DNA from: Diploptera punctata
Taxonomy: Eukaryota; Arthropoda; Insecta; Blattodea; Blaberidae
Assembly: GCA_030220185.1 (NCBI GenBank)
Contig: JASPKZ010007249.1
Location: 1,860,001-1,924,000 of the forward strand
DNA length: 64,000 nt
Direction of reading: 5' to 3'
Position numbers and translations under genes: made by a program. A model generated the notes under the pieces. It saw only the letters and a list, made by a program, of their open reading frames with translations. It was not told where the DNA came from and searched no databases. Each line of letters begins with the position of its first letter. The stretch's first letter is position 1. This document shows, one piece after another, positions 10,473 to 20,274 of this stretch.

Positions 10473-10779
10473 TAAATATGATACATTATACGGAAATATA
10501 ATTATATATAAATATATCGAAAATAATTGGATATTATTTTTACATCTCACCTTTTATTTCATATTTGTGTTCTATTGGTATTTATCTCGTTATCTCATAG
10601 TGTCACTTCTCATGATTTTTTAAATAAAAATCAAAAGAGGTTCTGTAATGAGTCATTTTAAAATAAACAACAGATAATGCTAGTACCATCATTAATAGAG
10701 AGTTACATATTATCATAAGTAATACCTTTGGCTACAGGATATCATTGCAAGAAACTGTAATTTTTATTTAAATAAAATT

Positions 10780-11130
10780 TTATCACTTTACCTCATATTC
10801 CTTCTTCTTCTTAGACTAGTTTCAAAACATTCTTCAGTTCTATCCTCAGTATTTTCACGACCGTTGTTATGTCGTTTTGAAGAGCTGCATCTTGCTCCCT
10901 CTGTTGGTGGACTGAAGAACCTTGAAATCGATAAGTTCTTCAGTCTACCAACAGAGGGAGCAAGAGGTGGCTCTTCAAGACAACTTAACAACAGTCGCGA
11001 AAATACTGAGAATAGAACCGAAGAAGGTTTTGAAACTTGTCCAAGAAGAAGAAGAAGAATGTGAGTGAGAGTGAGGTGTTAAAATTTTATTTAAATAAAT
11101 AATACCTCATAGTGAGGTTATATCATTAAT
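10780..11130. mobile_element. PLE-A-like snap-back, C-terminal tail only
   Basis: Minus arm (10991-10788 reads FFSPPTEGARCSSSKRHNNG, then ENTEDRTEECFETSLRRRR) and plus arm (10864-11064 reads the related FFSLPTEGARGGSSRQLNN) meet near 10930. Only the last 60 or so codons of the PLE and its 3' end are kept. A CCTCATAGTGAGGT box closes the right side at 11103. Confidence 0.75.
10808..10855 (-). ncRNA. hammerhead-ribozyme candidate (PLE-A-like)
   Basis: Minus strand: CTGAGGA (10849-10843), T, a weak stem II, GAAA (10823-10820), CTA, GTC (10816-10814). The right arm near 11005-11045 has CTGAGAA (G8 changed to A) with GAAAC TT GTC. Only the left copy keeps the full core. Confidence 0.6.
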
Positions 11131-11139
11131 AGTGAGTGG

Positions 11140-11575
11140 AGAACATATTTTTATCGACTCACCTCATATATTTTCAATTTCTTTGATACCGACGGTTTCA
11201 GACAATATCATGTCTTTCAGTCATGGCTTCCACTGATGAAATTCTGTGATTGTTGATTTCTCTAATTACATCACCTCTTGTGCTGCCATCTTTCGTTGAG
11301 ATTATAAACTTTGTAATTAAATTTTTATCCACCGGAATATCGATCTATGAATTTCGATATTCCGGTGGATAAAAATTTAATTACAGAGTTTATAATCCTA
11401 ACGAAAGATGGCAGCACAAGAGGTGATGTCATTAGAGAAATCAACAATTACAGAATTTCATCAGTGGAAGCCATGACTGAAGAAGGACATGATATTGTCT
11501 GAAACCGTGGTATCAAAGAAATTGAAATTATGTGAGATGAGTCGATAAAAATACCTCATAGTGTTAATTCCTAAA
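11140..11575. mobile_element. PLE snap-back (tail plus 3' end)
   Basis: Near-perfect palindrome centred near 11345: left ATTCCGGTGGATAAAAATTT-type sequence mirrors right 11352-11375, and both arms run out to ACTCACCTCATAT / ATGTGAGATGAGT. It resembles the coding tail of PLEs (ISTKDGS). The left minus-strand core reads CTGAAAG..GAAACCGTC and the right plus-strand core CTGAAGA..GAAACCGTG, so each arm has a different defect. It closes with CCTCATAGTGTTAATTCC at 11556. Confidence 0.65.
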
Positions 11576-11920
11576 AAAAAGTTAATTGTAATTTTATTTG
11601 CTGCAATATTTTGTAACGATTCTATATATTTGATATCCTCTGTGGTATGATATGTTACAATTATGAGACTATTCTATCAAACAAGCAGCATTTGCTGGTA
11701 TTGGCCATTAGTTTAGTTTTAATTGAATTATTATGGTAATATGAATATGAGGTATAATTTAAAATTTAAAATAAATAATTATTTTCACTAGTGGGATATG
11801 AGATGAGATGAAAGGAATTTATTTTAAATTTTAGTTTTGTTTAATGTGTTTGATAACTGAGATCAGTATTAATGAAGATTTAGTATTTAATATTATGCTT
11901 TCATGTTCTTTTATTTGTAG

Positions 11921-12082
11921 CTAATGCGGGAATTAAAAGAAGGGCTTCGAATTGCAGTCTTACAAAGACAAAGGTACCTATCCCTTATTCAAACAGTTCT
12001 ATGGGATAAAGATCAAGAAACACGTGACCTGTATGAGGATGTGGTGAATGAATTTGTAAAGACTATGAAGGCTGTACTCAAG
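11921..12082 (+). CDS. Map3k4: MAP3K4-type kinase, exon 2
   Basis: TTATTTGTAG|CTA...AAG|GTATGC; 162 bp, phase 0 to 0. It encodes LMRELKEGLRIAVLQRQRYL, then a short spacer and ETRDLYEDVVNEFVKTMKAVLK, an alpha-helical stretch matching the helical regulatory region of MAP3K4 (human counterpart contains RECKEVLKGGL). It follows exon 1 (SIRQ) without loss of frame. The start of the next intron carries a PLE with a hammerhead-like core on the opposite strand. Confidence 0.88.
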
Positions 12083-12184
12083 GTATGCTGTTGATTTCTC
12101 TTTATGTATTGAATTGTTTAAATTATACCACATATTCTTGAAATCTGGGTTTAAAAAAATCAATATTAAAAGACATAAATTGAA

Positions 12185-12425
12185 TCGATTGTTTACATCT
12201 CACTTCATATTAGCTCTTTTTGTAGGACTGATTTCAAAAGAACATCTCCTTTATCCTCAGTCAACAACCGACTGTTGACATGTCTGTTAGAAATTCTGCT
12301 CTCTCTTCCTTCTTTTGTAGAGCAGATGAACTTCATTATCAAATTATTTTCCCCAGGAATTTTAAAATTGATTAGTCTTTTCTTTTTCTTCATAAATTAA
12401 TTATTGGAAATAACATTATGAGGCT
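12185..12425 (-). mobile_element. PLE 3' fragment (tail region)
   Basis: Minus frame 12393-12205: KKKKRLINFKIPGENNLIMK, FICSTKEGRESRISN, ending KSVLQKELI, which is the MNFEIP tail of the PLE protein. Right edge GGAAATAACATTATGAGG at about 12405-12423 is the terminal box. It is a single-arm copy. Confidence 0.7.
12222..12264 (-). ncRNA. hammerhead-ribozyme candidate
   Basis: Minus strand: CTGAGGA (12260-12254), T, stem II AAAGGAG/TTCTTTT (with G-U pairs) around ATG, GAAA (12235-12232), TCA, GTC (12228-12226). All core bases fit; stem III is A-U plus U-G with a two-base loop. Confidence 0.55.
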
Positions 12426-12519
12426 TTCAAGTTAATAACTAATAGCGAGTCATGAAATCTCATCTCATAACTCTGTGATCTTCAAGCACAGTACTGAAGT
12501 TTCAAGAGGCATCCCTCTT

Positions 12520-13060
12520 TACTACTTATATTATTTTGAGTCTGTTTATCTTACCTCAATATTAATGTTGCCTGTTTATCTTACCTCAATATTAATGTTG
12601 ATTTGTTCTTGAATATGTTTTGATTGGATCCCAATCATCCTCAGCATCTTGCCCAGACTGGTTGGAGTTATGTTGTAAACTCTTGATGTCGATGTCAGCT
12701 CCCTCCTATGGTTGGCCAAAGAACCTCCAAACGAGGTCACGTTCCGTCGGTATTTCAAATTCATAACTCTGTTTTTGAAATACCGATGGAACGTGACCTC
12801 ATTTGGAGGTTCTTTGGCCAACCACAGGAGGGAGCTGACATCGACATCCATGGTTTACAACATAAATCCAACCATAAATATTATTAATTGAACCTCATAA
12901 TGTTAAAAATTCCCAAATTTAATATATAAATAAATCCAACCAGTCTGGGCAAGATGCTGAGGATGATTGGGATCCAATCAAAACATGTTCAAGAACAAAT
13001 CAACATTAATATTGAGATAAACAGATAAACAGACTCAAAATAATATAATTAAAAGAACCT
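12520..13060. mobile_element. PLE-B snap-back
   Basis: Left arm 12545-12770 and right arm 12775-13045 are inverted copies, with a partly duplicated left end (ATCTTACCTCAATATTAATG twice). Arms carry GACGGAACGTGACCTC, GGTTGGCCAAAGAACCTCC and the PLE-B 3' end. Cores: left minus CTGAGGA with stem II GATTGG/CCAATC but AAAA for GAAA; right plus the same, with GTT. A 62-bp block with CCTCATAATGTTAAAAATTC interrupts the right arm at about 12880-12945: a solo terminal box inserted inside an arm. Confidence 0.7.
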
Positions 13061-13106
13061 CTAAATATTACTTCCTAAAATAAAACATCTTTACTACTTA
13101 TATTTG

Positions 13107-13349
13107 AAGAGAAAAATTTTCGCCTAGACCGGGACTCGAACCCGGGACCCTTGGCTTTCCGGGCCAAGTGCTCTACCAACTGAGCTACCGAGGCGAGTTA
13201 CGATCTAGACGCAAATTTTTCAACGTACATAAGAGAAAAATTTGCGTCTAGATCGTAACTCGCCTCGGTAGCTCAGTTGGTAGAGCACTTGGCCCGGAAA
13301 GCCAAGGGTCCCGGGTTCGAGTCCCGGTCTAGGCGAAAATTTTTCTCTT
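13107..13349. repeat. mirror pair of 119-bp tRNA-like TIR units
   Basis: Minus unit 13107-13221 (right end slightly truncated) and plus unit 13231-13349 face each other across 9 bp. Each begins AAGAGAAAAATTT, contains a cloverleaf-like tRNA segment (AGCTCAGTTGGTAGAGCA as box A, GGGTTCGAGTCCC as box B) and ends with the inverted AAATTTTTCTCTT. The pair makes a palindrome of about 240 bp. The anticodon loop lacks T33, so I do not call a functional tRNA. Confidence 0.75.
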
Positions 13350-13420
13350 CAAATATAATTTATCCTTCTATGAGAAGTGTTAAATTAATAATAAAAATCG
13401 TCAATCTTTACTACTATTAG

Positions 13421-13539
13421 AAGAGAAAAATTATACGCTCAGACCGGGACTTGAACCTGGGACCCTTGGTTCTCGAGATCAAGTGCTCTACCATCTGAGC
13501 CATCTGAGCAAGTACCGATCTAAACGCAAACCTTTCTCT
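13421..13539 (-). repeat. 119-bp tRNA-like TIR unit
   Basis: AAGAGAAAAATTATACGCTC at the left and GCAAACCTTTCTCT at the right are the imperfect terminal inverted repeats. The inner tRNA-like part is minus strand with GACTTGAACCTGGGACCC as inverted box B. Length matches the 119-bp class. Confidence 0.7.
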
Positions 13540-13799
13540 ATATACGTTGTAATTCCCGCCTACCAAATGCTATGAAGTCCTTGCTTCTATATTTGCAAAA
13601 TGGCGGCTCCTTTATTAAGAAGACATATTTGGGAATTATACATTACCTTATAAATGCCAGTACGGCTCTTTTCAATGTTTTTATTATTGATTTCATACAT
13701 CTCAATGATGGATAAATCATATTAAAAGAGAAAAATTACATGCTCAGACAGAATCAGGGGCTTCATAGCATTTGGTGGGCGGGAATTACAACGTATATA

Positions 13800-13918
13800 G
13801 AGAAAGGTTTGCATTTAGATCGGTATTTGCTCAGGTGGCTCAGATGGTAGAGCACTTGGTGTAGAGAACCAAGGGTCCCGGATTCAAGTCCCAGTCTGAG
13901 CGTATAATTTTTCTCTTC
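13800..13918 (+). repeat. 119-bp tRNA-like TIR unit, inverted relative to the previous
   Basis: Plus-oriented relative of 13421-13539, about 260 bp away, flanked in mirror image by the same GCATTTGG / AATTACAACGTATATA sequence. The two form a wide inverted repeat around 13540-13800. Confidence 0.7.
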
Positions 13919-13979
13919 TAATATGATTTATCCATCATTGAGATGTATGAAATTAATAATAAAAACATCTTTGCTACTA

Positions 13980-14400
13980 TTGAATTTTGGTCTACACCTT
14001 CATCTTGAAAGTTGCCATCTGGTGTTGATTTGATGAACTTCGAGATGAAATATTGTTTGCTGGGAATTGAAAATCAGCAATTGCAGCTCATAGTTTGCTA
14101 GAGAATCATAAAATTGAAAAGAAGATAAACTTTTTAAACATTTGGCAAACACCTTGGATTTGATAGTTTGGGAAAAATATACATTCAGAAGAATAAATTT
14201 AGATCCATGAATTTTGAAATTCCCAGCGAGGAAGGTTTGATCTCAAATTCATCAAATCAACACCAGTTGGCAACTTTGAAGATGAAGGTATAAACCAAAA
14301 TTCAACAGTAGTAAAGATGGCTGAAGATGAGTGGGCTGCCTCTTGAAACTGCAGTATTGGGCTTGAAAATCATGGAGTTATGAGGTGAGATTTCTTGACT
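13980..14400 (+). mobile_element. PLE-C, plus arm with short minus remnant
   Basis: Plus-strand text from about 14160 gives the WEKYTFRRI-type tail followed by MNFEIPSEEG and an IKSTPVGNFEDEG stretch, with frameshifts. The 13985-14060 segment is the inverted counterpart of the 3' part. The 3' end has CTGAAGA (14313-14319), stem II GAG.GG/CC.CTT, GAAACTGCAGTA: a complete hammerhead-like core with GTA as triplet. Confidence 0.65.
14310..14362 (+). ncRNA. hammerhead-ribozyme candidate (PLE-C)
   Basis: CTGAAGA, T, stem II GAGTGG/CCTCTT-type pairing, GAAA, then ACTGCAGT (an 8-base palindrome serving as stem III) and A at the cleavage position. Core bases fit CUGANGA...GAAA...GUA. Stem I is weak, so activity as a monomer is doubtful. 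Confidence 0.5.
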
Positions 14401-14519
14401 CACTATTTATTAGTTATTAAATTGATTAGCTTGTCTCTGTTTTTCTGAATGTAGATTTTTTTCCTAAACTGTGACTTCTGTTAATATTTCTAGTTGTTTA
14501 AGCAGTTTTGACATTATAT

Positions 14520-14680
14520 TATTTTTAGTCTGATCATCTTACCTCAATATTAATGTTGATTTGTTCTTGGACATGTTTCAAAACAATTCTGTTTTTTCAT
14601 CAGCTTGTCCAGACTGGTTTGATTTATGTTGCACACTCTGGATGTCGATGTCAGCTCCATCCTATGGTTGGCCATCTTTT
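14520..14680 (-). mobile_element. PLE-B 3' end fragment
   Basis: Contains the PLE-B 3' terminal sequence (ATCTTACCTCAATATTAATG reading plus) and the upstream coding remnant near GATGTCGATGTCAGCTCC. It carries the most canonical PLE-B ribozyme core. Confidence 0.7.
14568..14606 (-). ncRNA. hammerhead-ribozyme candidate, canonical CTGATGA
   Basis: Minus strand: CTGATGA (14603-14597), one A, stem II AAAACA/TGTTTT with a GAAT loop, GAAA (14579-14576), C-AT-G, GTC (14572-14570), then CAAG. Every invariant hammerhead base is present, with the textbook GUC triplet. Stem III is A-U plus C-G over a two-base loop; stem I is short beyond G-C. Confidence 0.68.
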
Positions 14681-14789
14681 TGATTCTATGAGTATTTTGT
14701 CCACACATGTGTAACTGCTACCAATTTTTCTATTTCTCCATATTTTATGTCTCGAAGATGTTTCTTCATTCTTAGAATGGAAAGAAGTC

Positions 14790-15650
14790 AAAATAAGAGG
14801 AATAAATCACTATGAGGTTTAATTTTATAGGAATAATTCACTATGAGGTTTAATTTAAGAAAAATTAAAATGTTTCATACCTCTCCTCATAATTAATCTT
14901 CTAAGTAGATCGCAGTCGGCATAAGTGTACTGAGGATATCATAAAAGTCCGATGTTTCAGGGTCCCCTTATGAGGGTTACACTATAATGAAAAACGTGCT
15001 TGAGAGGACAAAACATAATTAATTGACATGCTTACTAAATAATAAGAATAAAAGATCACATAACTCGCAGTTTAGGAGAAGAACTGGATTCAGGAAAATA
15101 TAAACAAGTTAATGAATTTTATAATTCCTGGAAAAATTATCATAAAGTTTGTCTGTCTAACACCAAAGGGAAGAGATAGCATAGCTTCCAATGGATGTCT
15201 TAACAATTGATTGTTAGCTTAGCATAAAGGAGATATTTCTTTAATAACAGTACCAGAAAGAGAGCTAATACGAGGTAAGGTATAAAGAACTATTTACTTT
15301 TTAGGAATGAACACTATGAGGTATAAGATGACATAACTGAGGTCCTGAAACTGGTCTAATAAGAAGAAGGATATGATGCGAGATGATACAATTTTTCTTA
15401 AATATAAAGAACTAAGATAAATTAAAATGTTTCATATCTCTCCTCATAATTAATCTTCTAAGTAGATCGCAATTTCAGGGTTTTGGCACCCCATCCTCAG
15501 TACACTTATGCCGACTGCGATCTACTTAGAAGATTAATTATGAGGAGAGGTATGAAACATTTTAATTTTTCTTAAATTAAACCTCATAGTGAATTATTCC
15601 TATAAAATTAAACCTCATAGTGATTTATTCCTCTAAAAGTTCAATATAAA
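14790..15650. mobile_element. PLE-D compound hairpin with tandem terminal boxes
   Basis: The left end holds two consecutive AGGAAT(A)AATNCACTATGAGGTTTAA boxes (14796-14820 and 14829-14856); the right end holds their inverted partners (15582-15600 and 15608-15633). Between them, the TAAGTAGATCGCAGTCGGCA block at about 14900 and its inverse near 15510 form the arms. A different PLE tail (LMNFIIPGKIIIKFV, about 15110-15150) and a GAGGTAAGGTATAAAG end sit in the middle, so one PLE fragment appears inserted in another. Confidence 0.65.
15462..15505 (-). ncRNA. hammerhead-ribozyme candidate (PLE-D)
   Basis: Minus strand: CTGAGGA (15500-15494), T, stem II GGGG/CCCT-type, GAAA (15476-15473), TTGCGATC as stem III with ATC triplet (15467-15465). 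Stem I GTA/TAC adjoins the core exactly on both sides. Confidence 0.58.
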
Positions 15651-16040
15651 GAACTAATTCAATTCATTTGATAAAATATCTCATTGTGTGAATTCCTGGC
15701 AGTTTTAAGTTAAATAAAACAACATTTTCAGTGTTACGGATTGTTAAGGTACAAAGATTCTTCAATTTATGTCTAATCATTCACAACTTTTATGATATTG
15801 ATCTAATCCTAATCTTTAACTTGCATTATCTCTTTTCACCATTTCACTCTATCTTGTATGTGATCTACATATAGACATAAAAGGGGATGGCTGACAACAA
15901 GCCACCTAGCACTGAAGGAGGAAGTCATTGCCACTGCTATATTATGAGTCTTCATTTTCTAATATGTTTTCTATTTCCTTTCCGTTCTATATATTGTCAA
16001 ATAACTCATAACAAAAAATGTAATAAATAAATTATATTTA

Positions 16041-16159
16041 AAGAGAAAAATTTTCGCCTAGAACGGGACTCGAACCCGGGACCCTTGGCTTTCCGGGCCA
16101 AGTGCTCTACCAACTGAGCTACCGAGGCGAGTTACGATCTAGACGCAAATTTTTCTCTT
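16041..16159 (-). repeat. 119-bp tRNA-like TIR unit
   Basis: Exactly 119 bp from AAGAGAAAAATTTTCGCC to GCAAATTTTTCTCTT. Minus-oriented tRNA-like core, almost the same as 13107-13221. It is half of a wide mirror pair with 16371-16489. Confidence 0.78.
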
Positions 16160-16370
16160 ATGTACATTGTAATTCCCTCGCGCCAAATATAATTTATCCT
16201 TCAATGAGAAGTGTTAAATTCATAATAAAATCGTCAATAGAAGCCCTACTGGCTTTAAAAAAGTAGTGTTAAATTCCCAATAAAAATGTCTTCTTAACTA
16301 AGAAGCCACCATTTGCAAAGATAGAAGCTATGGTTTCAAGCATTTGGCGCGAGGGAATTACAATGTACAT

Positions 16371-16489
16371 AAGAGAAAAATTTGCGTCTAGATCGTAACT
16401 CGCCTCGGTAGCTCAGTTGGTAGAGCACTTGGCCTGGAAAGCCAAGGGTCCCGGGTTCGAGTCCCGTTCTAGGTGAAAATTTTTCTCTT
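16371..16489 (+). repeat. 119-bp tRNA-like TIR unit
   Basis: Exactly 119 bp, plus-oriented partner of 16041-16159. The 210 bp between them holds the unit's usual 5' flank (AATGGTTTCAAGCATTTGG type), and the 3' flank TTATCCTTCAATGAGAAGTG is repeated on both outer sides. Confidence 0.78.
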
Positions 16490-16599
16490 CAAATATAATT
16501 TATCCTTCAATGAGAAGTGTTAAATTCATAATAAAATCGTTAATAAATAAATAAATTGTGATAAATAAATATATAAATTTGATATAATTATCAAAACAT

Positions 16600-16840
16600 A
16601 AAATTATAATTATTATGAGTTAGGGATTTTGACTCGCCTCATATTTTTGATTTTCTTGCAGACTATAGTTTCTCCACATTTAAGTGGCATTGTCAATGCT
16701 TCCTAACTCTCACAGTGACAGATAAATATGGAGAAACCATAGTCTGCAAGAAAATAAAAATGAGGTGAGTCAAAATCCGTAACTCATAATAATTAAATGA
16801 AACCTCATAGTGTTACTTCCTTCAAATATTAAATAAAATT
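16600..16840. mobile_element. PLE-type terminal hairpin without a hammerhead core
   Basis: Arms ATTTTCTTGCAGACTAT (16660) and ATAGTCTGCAAGAAAAT (16738) within a GACTCGCCTCATATTT / AAAATGAGGTGAGTC palindrome. The loop TTGTCAATGCTTCCTAACTC contains no CTGANGA or GAAA arrangement. The right box is CCTCATAGTGTTACTTCC (16803-16820). The ends match PLE hairpins although the core is lost or replaced. Confidence 0.6.
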
Positions 16841-17000
16841 ATAACTCCAAATTATGTTCAATTGAAACTTGACTCACAATATGGCAACAGGACCACTAGA
16901 TCTAATACTGAAAATTAAGACAATATCGTCTATCTCTATATTTCGATGTAGAGATTTCGGTTTCGAAATCCGATTCAGGCATTAATTTTTATCATATTTG

Positions 17001-17119
17001 AAGAGAAAAATTATATGCTGAAACTGGGATTCAAACCCAGGGCCTTTGGCTTTCTAGACCAATGCTTTACCGACCGAGCTATCTGGGCAAGTTCTAATCT
17101 AAACACAAATCTTTCTCTT
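17001..17119 (-). repeat. 119-bp tRNA-like TIR unit, diverged
   Basis: AAGAGAAAAATTATATGCTG to AAATCTTTCTCTT, 119 bp, with more substitutions in the tRNA-like core. It is followed by the common flank (AATGGCGGCTTCTTTATTAG near 17180). Confidence 0.7.
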
Positions 17120-17524
17120 ATGTATATTGTCAATTCCCGCACACCAAATGCTATGAAACCTTGGCTTCTATATTTTTCAAATGGCGGCTTCTTTATTAGG
17201 AAAACATTTATTTGGGAATTTTATATTACATTATAAAGCCAGTACGGCTTCTTTCAATATTTTTATAGTTTTATGAAATGAATAATAAAAACATTGATTA
17301 ATATTGTTTTCAAAATAATAACTATTTCTTTATGTTTACCTAATGTTCTCTTCCCTGTGATTTTACTTTCAAGATCCTTCTTGGGAGATTATTTTAAATA
17401 TGTATTTATTATAGGAAAAGGAAGTTAGAAATGTTAATGCATATCTGTACTATTCTAAGTAATTAATTTTTATTATTATGTTAAATATGTTTTATTGATA
17501 TAATCATTGATTTGCTTGATACAG

Positions 17525-17670
17525 GTTTATCTGGATTACGTACAACAGTGGGTAATGATGGTACAACAGGAAGGTTATCAAAAGAACCTGCTAGAAGAAG
17601 AATGGTGTTTTGTTAAAACTACTTGCCCTAAAATTCCTGGAGGAGAAGGAATGGCGAGCGATACCTTCTG
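17525..17670 (+). CDS. Map3k4: MAP3K4-type kinase, exon 3
   Basis: TTGATACAG|GTT...TTCTG|GTAAAT; 146 bp, phase 0 to 2. It encodes VYLDYVQQWVMMVQQ, then NLLEEEWCFVKTTCPKIPGG. Human MAP3K4 has the corresponding VYFDYMRSWIQMLQQ and NLLEEEWNFTKE, so the assignment is strong. The split codon TG|C is completed by the first base of exon 4. Introns on both sides exceed 5 kb. Confidence 0.92.
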
Positions 17671-17829
17671 GTAAATAAAAAACTTATTAAAATGTATTTA
17701 AAAAACTTAATAAACTATAAAAAGTGAAAAAAAATGTATTATGAATTTTGAAAAACAGTGAATTTCATTTCTGTTATGCATTACAGCGACTCTTGACGTC
17801 CCAATTCCTTTCAAAAAAAGGTTAAACTG

Positions 17830-18060
17830 AAAATATAGTTCTATTGAACTATTATTCTACCAGTTATATTATATGGATGCAAAACATGGACTCTTACTTT
17901 AAGGTAGGAAAGGAGATTGAGTATTTGAGAATAAAGTTCTTAGGAAAATTTTTGGACCAAAGAGAGATGAACAGACAGGTGAATGGAGAAGACTACATAA
18001 CAGTAAACTACATGGTCTTTATAGGAAGCCAGATATAATGAGAACCCTTAGTGGTTTTGT
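17830..18060 (+). mobile_element. LINE fragment, RT connection region
   Basis: Plus text near 17868-17890 reads LYGCKTWTL, then ENKVLRKIFG with frameshifts near 17930-17950, the wording of the segment C-terminal to the RT domain in RTE-like LINEs. A close relative lies at 45440-45700. Heavily decayed. Confidence 0.6.
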
Positions 18061-18499
18061 TTTTTGATAAAGCAGCTGGTCCTATTAACTAGGAGCTACA
18101 GTGATATACTCCGTATATTTGTTCCGCTCAAATTGTTCCCATTAGGAGGCTTGTCCTAATGATAAACATTACAATAAATGGATTTGACTGTAGGCAGAAC
18201 CTTTTTTTTATATTTTCTGTTTGCCAAGTATCACATCTTTTTTTGGCCTATCATGATTTCATCAGTCCAACACTTCATGGACAGCACTGAGTTCTGTTTT
18301 ATTGCAGATGATAGTGAAACACGGTTTTTGAAATTTTGTGTGGATGTTTATGATATAGATGATTTATTCAATTGGTCTGATAATTTGTACGTGTTTTATT
18401 ACTATTGATCTAATGTAATTATTTTATTATATTCTCTCTAGGTTTATGATTCCATTTTGTATTGTCTATGGTATATATCATATATTTCATTTTACTGTT

Positions 18500-18660
18500 G
18501 TTGTCTAAAACCTGCTATAATGGTTGGGGGGACCAATTTGCTGATCAAATGTCACCCTATACTGACTGGATGATGGTTCACCTCCATGATTAACACATGC
18601 AAATGTGAGGCTAGCATTCAACTTTCTAGCCTGTCATGCCATGGAGTTTAGTTCTTTTGT
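18500..18660 (+). repeat. SINE-D 3' fragment
   Basis: AACCTGCTATAATGGTTGG, a GACCAATTTGCTGA tract and ATGATTAACACATGCAAATG follow the SINE-D body order seen at 63590-63680. The tRNA head is missing. Confidence 0.5.
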
Positions 18661-19139
18661 TGTTGTTGTTAGTCTCCTTTCATTTTTTCATTCCTCGCAA
18701 CAGCAAGAAAGTATACTTTTGCCAATTTCTTGTATAGACATATAAATTCCAGAATTTCTTTGTACCAGGGACAGTTTCATTATCTTATTCCTACGTTTTG
18801 TTTTACTTAATAATTTTCTCTGATATGCCTACCTAGAAGTTCTAGGGTGAAAGTGCTCCTCGTCCACTGAGATCCGAGTTCACCTCTCAGTCACTCCCAA
18901 CTCACAGTGATCAAATCAAAGCCAGGGTAGATCTTTCTTGGGTTTCTCCTGTTTTCTGTGGCACAAAAAAAAAACTTAATTCCACCACTTCTCCATACTC
19001 TTGTCATCCATTTCATTTAATTTTATTTGCTTCTCTGATGTATATCACAAACCTTCAATAATAGAAACTTCATCTCATCTCATCCTTTGACCTGGCATTA
19101 TACCGAACATGTGTAAGAGGGTTTATAATAATATCTATT

Positions 19140-19760
19140 ATTATTTAACTTTTACAGGAATTAATCACTATGAGGTTTAATTTATGGTAAAATCAAATGT
19201 TTCCTACCTCTCCTCATATAAATCTTCTAAGTAGATCGTGTTTCAAGACCATAACGGTCTCATGTTCAGTACTATATTGGCGACTGATGTTATGTCGATC
19301 GGAAGAAACTCTTTTTCTTCCCTCTATTGGTGGACCGATGAATCACTGGATCAGGTCAGAATTTGCGGGAATTTCAAAGTTAATAAGTTTTCCTTTGTTT
19401 TTCTGAATGTGGATTTTTTCCCAAACCATGAGTTCCTTTTGTTTATCTATTTGTTTAATTGAATCAAAAGCCAGTCTGATTAAACAAATAGATAAACAAA
19501 AAGAACTCACAGTTTGGGAAAAAATCCACATTTAGAAAAACAAAGGAAAACTTATGAACTTTGAAATTCTTGCAAATTCTGACCTGATCCAGTGATTCAT
19601 CGGTCCACCAATAGAGGGAAGAAAAAGAGTTTCTTCCGATCGACATAACATCAGTCGCCAATATAGTACTGAAGATGAGACCATTATGGTCTCGAAATTG
19701 CGATCTACTTACAAGATTTATATGAGGAGAGGTAGGAAACATTTGATTTTACCATCTATT
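19140..19760. mobile_element. PLE-D snap-back
   Basis: Left minus arm 19195-19455 and right plus arm 19465-19745 meet near 19460. Both encode the tail (KELTVWEKIHI type, INFEIPANSDLIQ) and end in TAAGTAGATCG...CTCATATAAATCTT. A solo CACTATGAGGTTTAATTT box (19164-19183) borders the left side. Left core CTGAACA (G8 lost); right core intact at 19662-19712. Confidence 0.75.
19662..19712 (+). ncRNA. hammerhead-ribozyme candidate (PLE-D)
   Basis: CTGAAGA (19669-19675), T, stem II GAGACC/GGTCTC with an ATTAT loop, GAAA (19694-19697), stem III ATT/GAT over GC, ATC triplet (19703-19705). Stem I AGTA/TACT directly flanks the core. Topology and all core bases fit. Confidence 0.68.
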
Positions 19761-19819
19761 ATTATTTTTTATTATTATTTCCTGTAAGTGGAACATAGGG
19801 AAGCAGTAAAGTTCCTCCA

Positions 19820-20240
19820 GCATACTCTGCTTCCAGCCAGCCATTTTAGTTTTTTCCAGCTTTTCCTTCTTTCCTTTCTTCCTCCTCTACTGATTGCTTC
19901 TATGTTTTCCTAGGTCATCCCCTCTTTCTTACTCCTTGGGGGTTCCAATCTAGAGCTCTTCTCGATGGCTCCGTCTGGTTTTCTCAACATGTGGCCTACC
20001 AATTCCTCTTTCTTTGCTTTATTTGGTGACACGTTGGAGATTGGTTGATTTTTCTCCACTGTTTTTCATTTGATATTATTTCTGGCCATCTTACATTTAA
20101 AATACGCCTCAGACATCTGTTTACAAAGGTCTGCATCTTTTTATTTGTTCCTTCTGTAACTTTCCATGTTTCGCAGCCATAGAGTTGGTGTTTAACAGTC
20201 TAAGTTTTGTCTTGAAACAGATGTTCTTATTTTTCCATAT
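19820..20240 (-). mobile_element. RTE-like LINE fragment, C-terminal to RT
   Basis: Minus frame gives CYGCETWKVTEGTNKKMQTF, then VNRCLRRILNVRWPEIIS and NRLATC-type remnants, typical of the region after the RT palm in RTE/BovB-like LINEs. Stops interrupt it. Nothing upstream of this part is kept. Confidence 0.7.
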
Positions 20241-20274
20241 GGGGTATAACTGCAAAAATGCTCCATATCATCTC

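Noticed and set aside
10356..10550. Tyr-rich small ORF on the minus strand
   Set aside because: It is a translation of the (AAT)n microsatellite.
6700..11900. Further MAP3K4 exons in the first large intron
   Set aside because: Exon 1 and exon 2 join in phase and match contiguous regions of the family, so no exon is missing there.
13231..13349. Functional tRNA gene
   Set aside because: Box A and box B look good and the acceptor pairs, but position 33 is C rather than T, the same sequence recurs in many diverged copies with inverted termini, and mirror pairs exist; it is a repeat.
16600..16840. Hammerhead core in this hairpin
   Set aside because: No CTGANGA followed by a stem and GAAA exists on either strand; only the PLE-like ends are shared.
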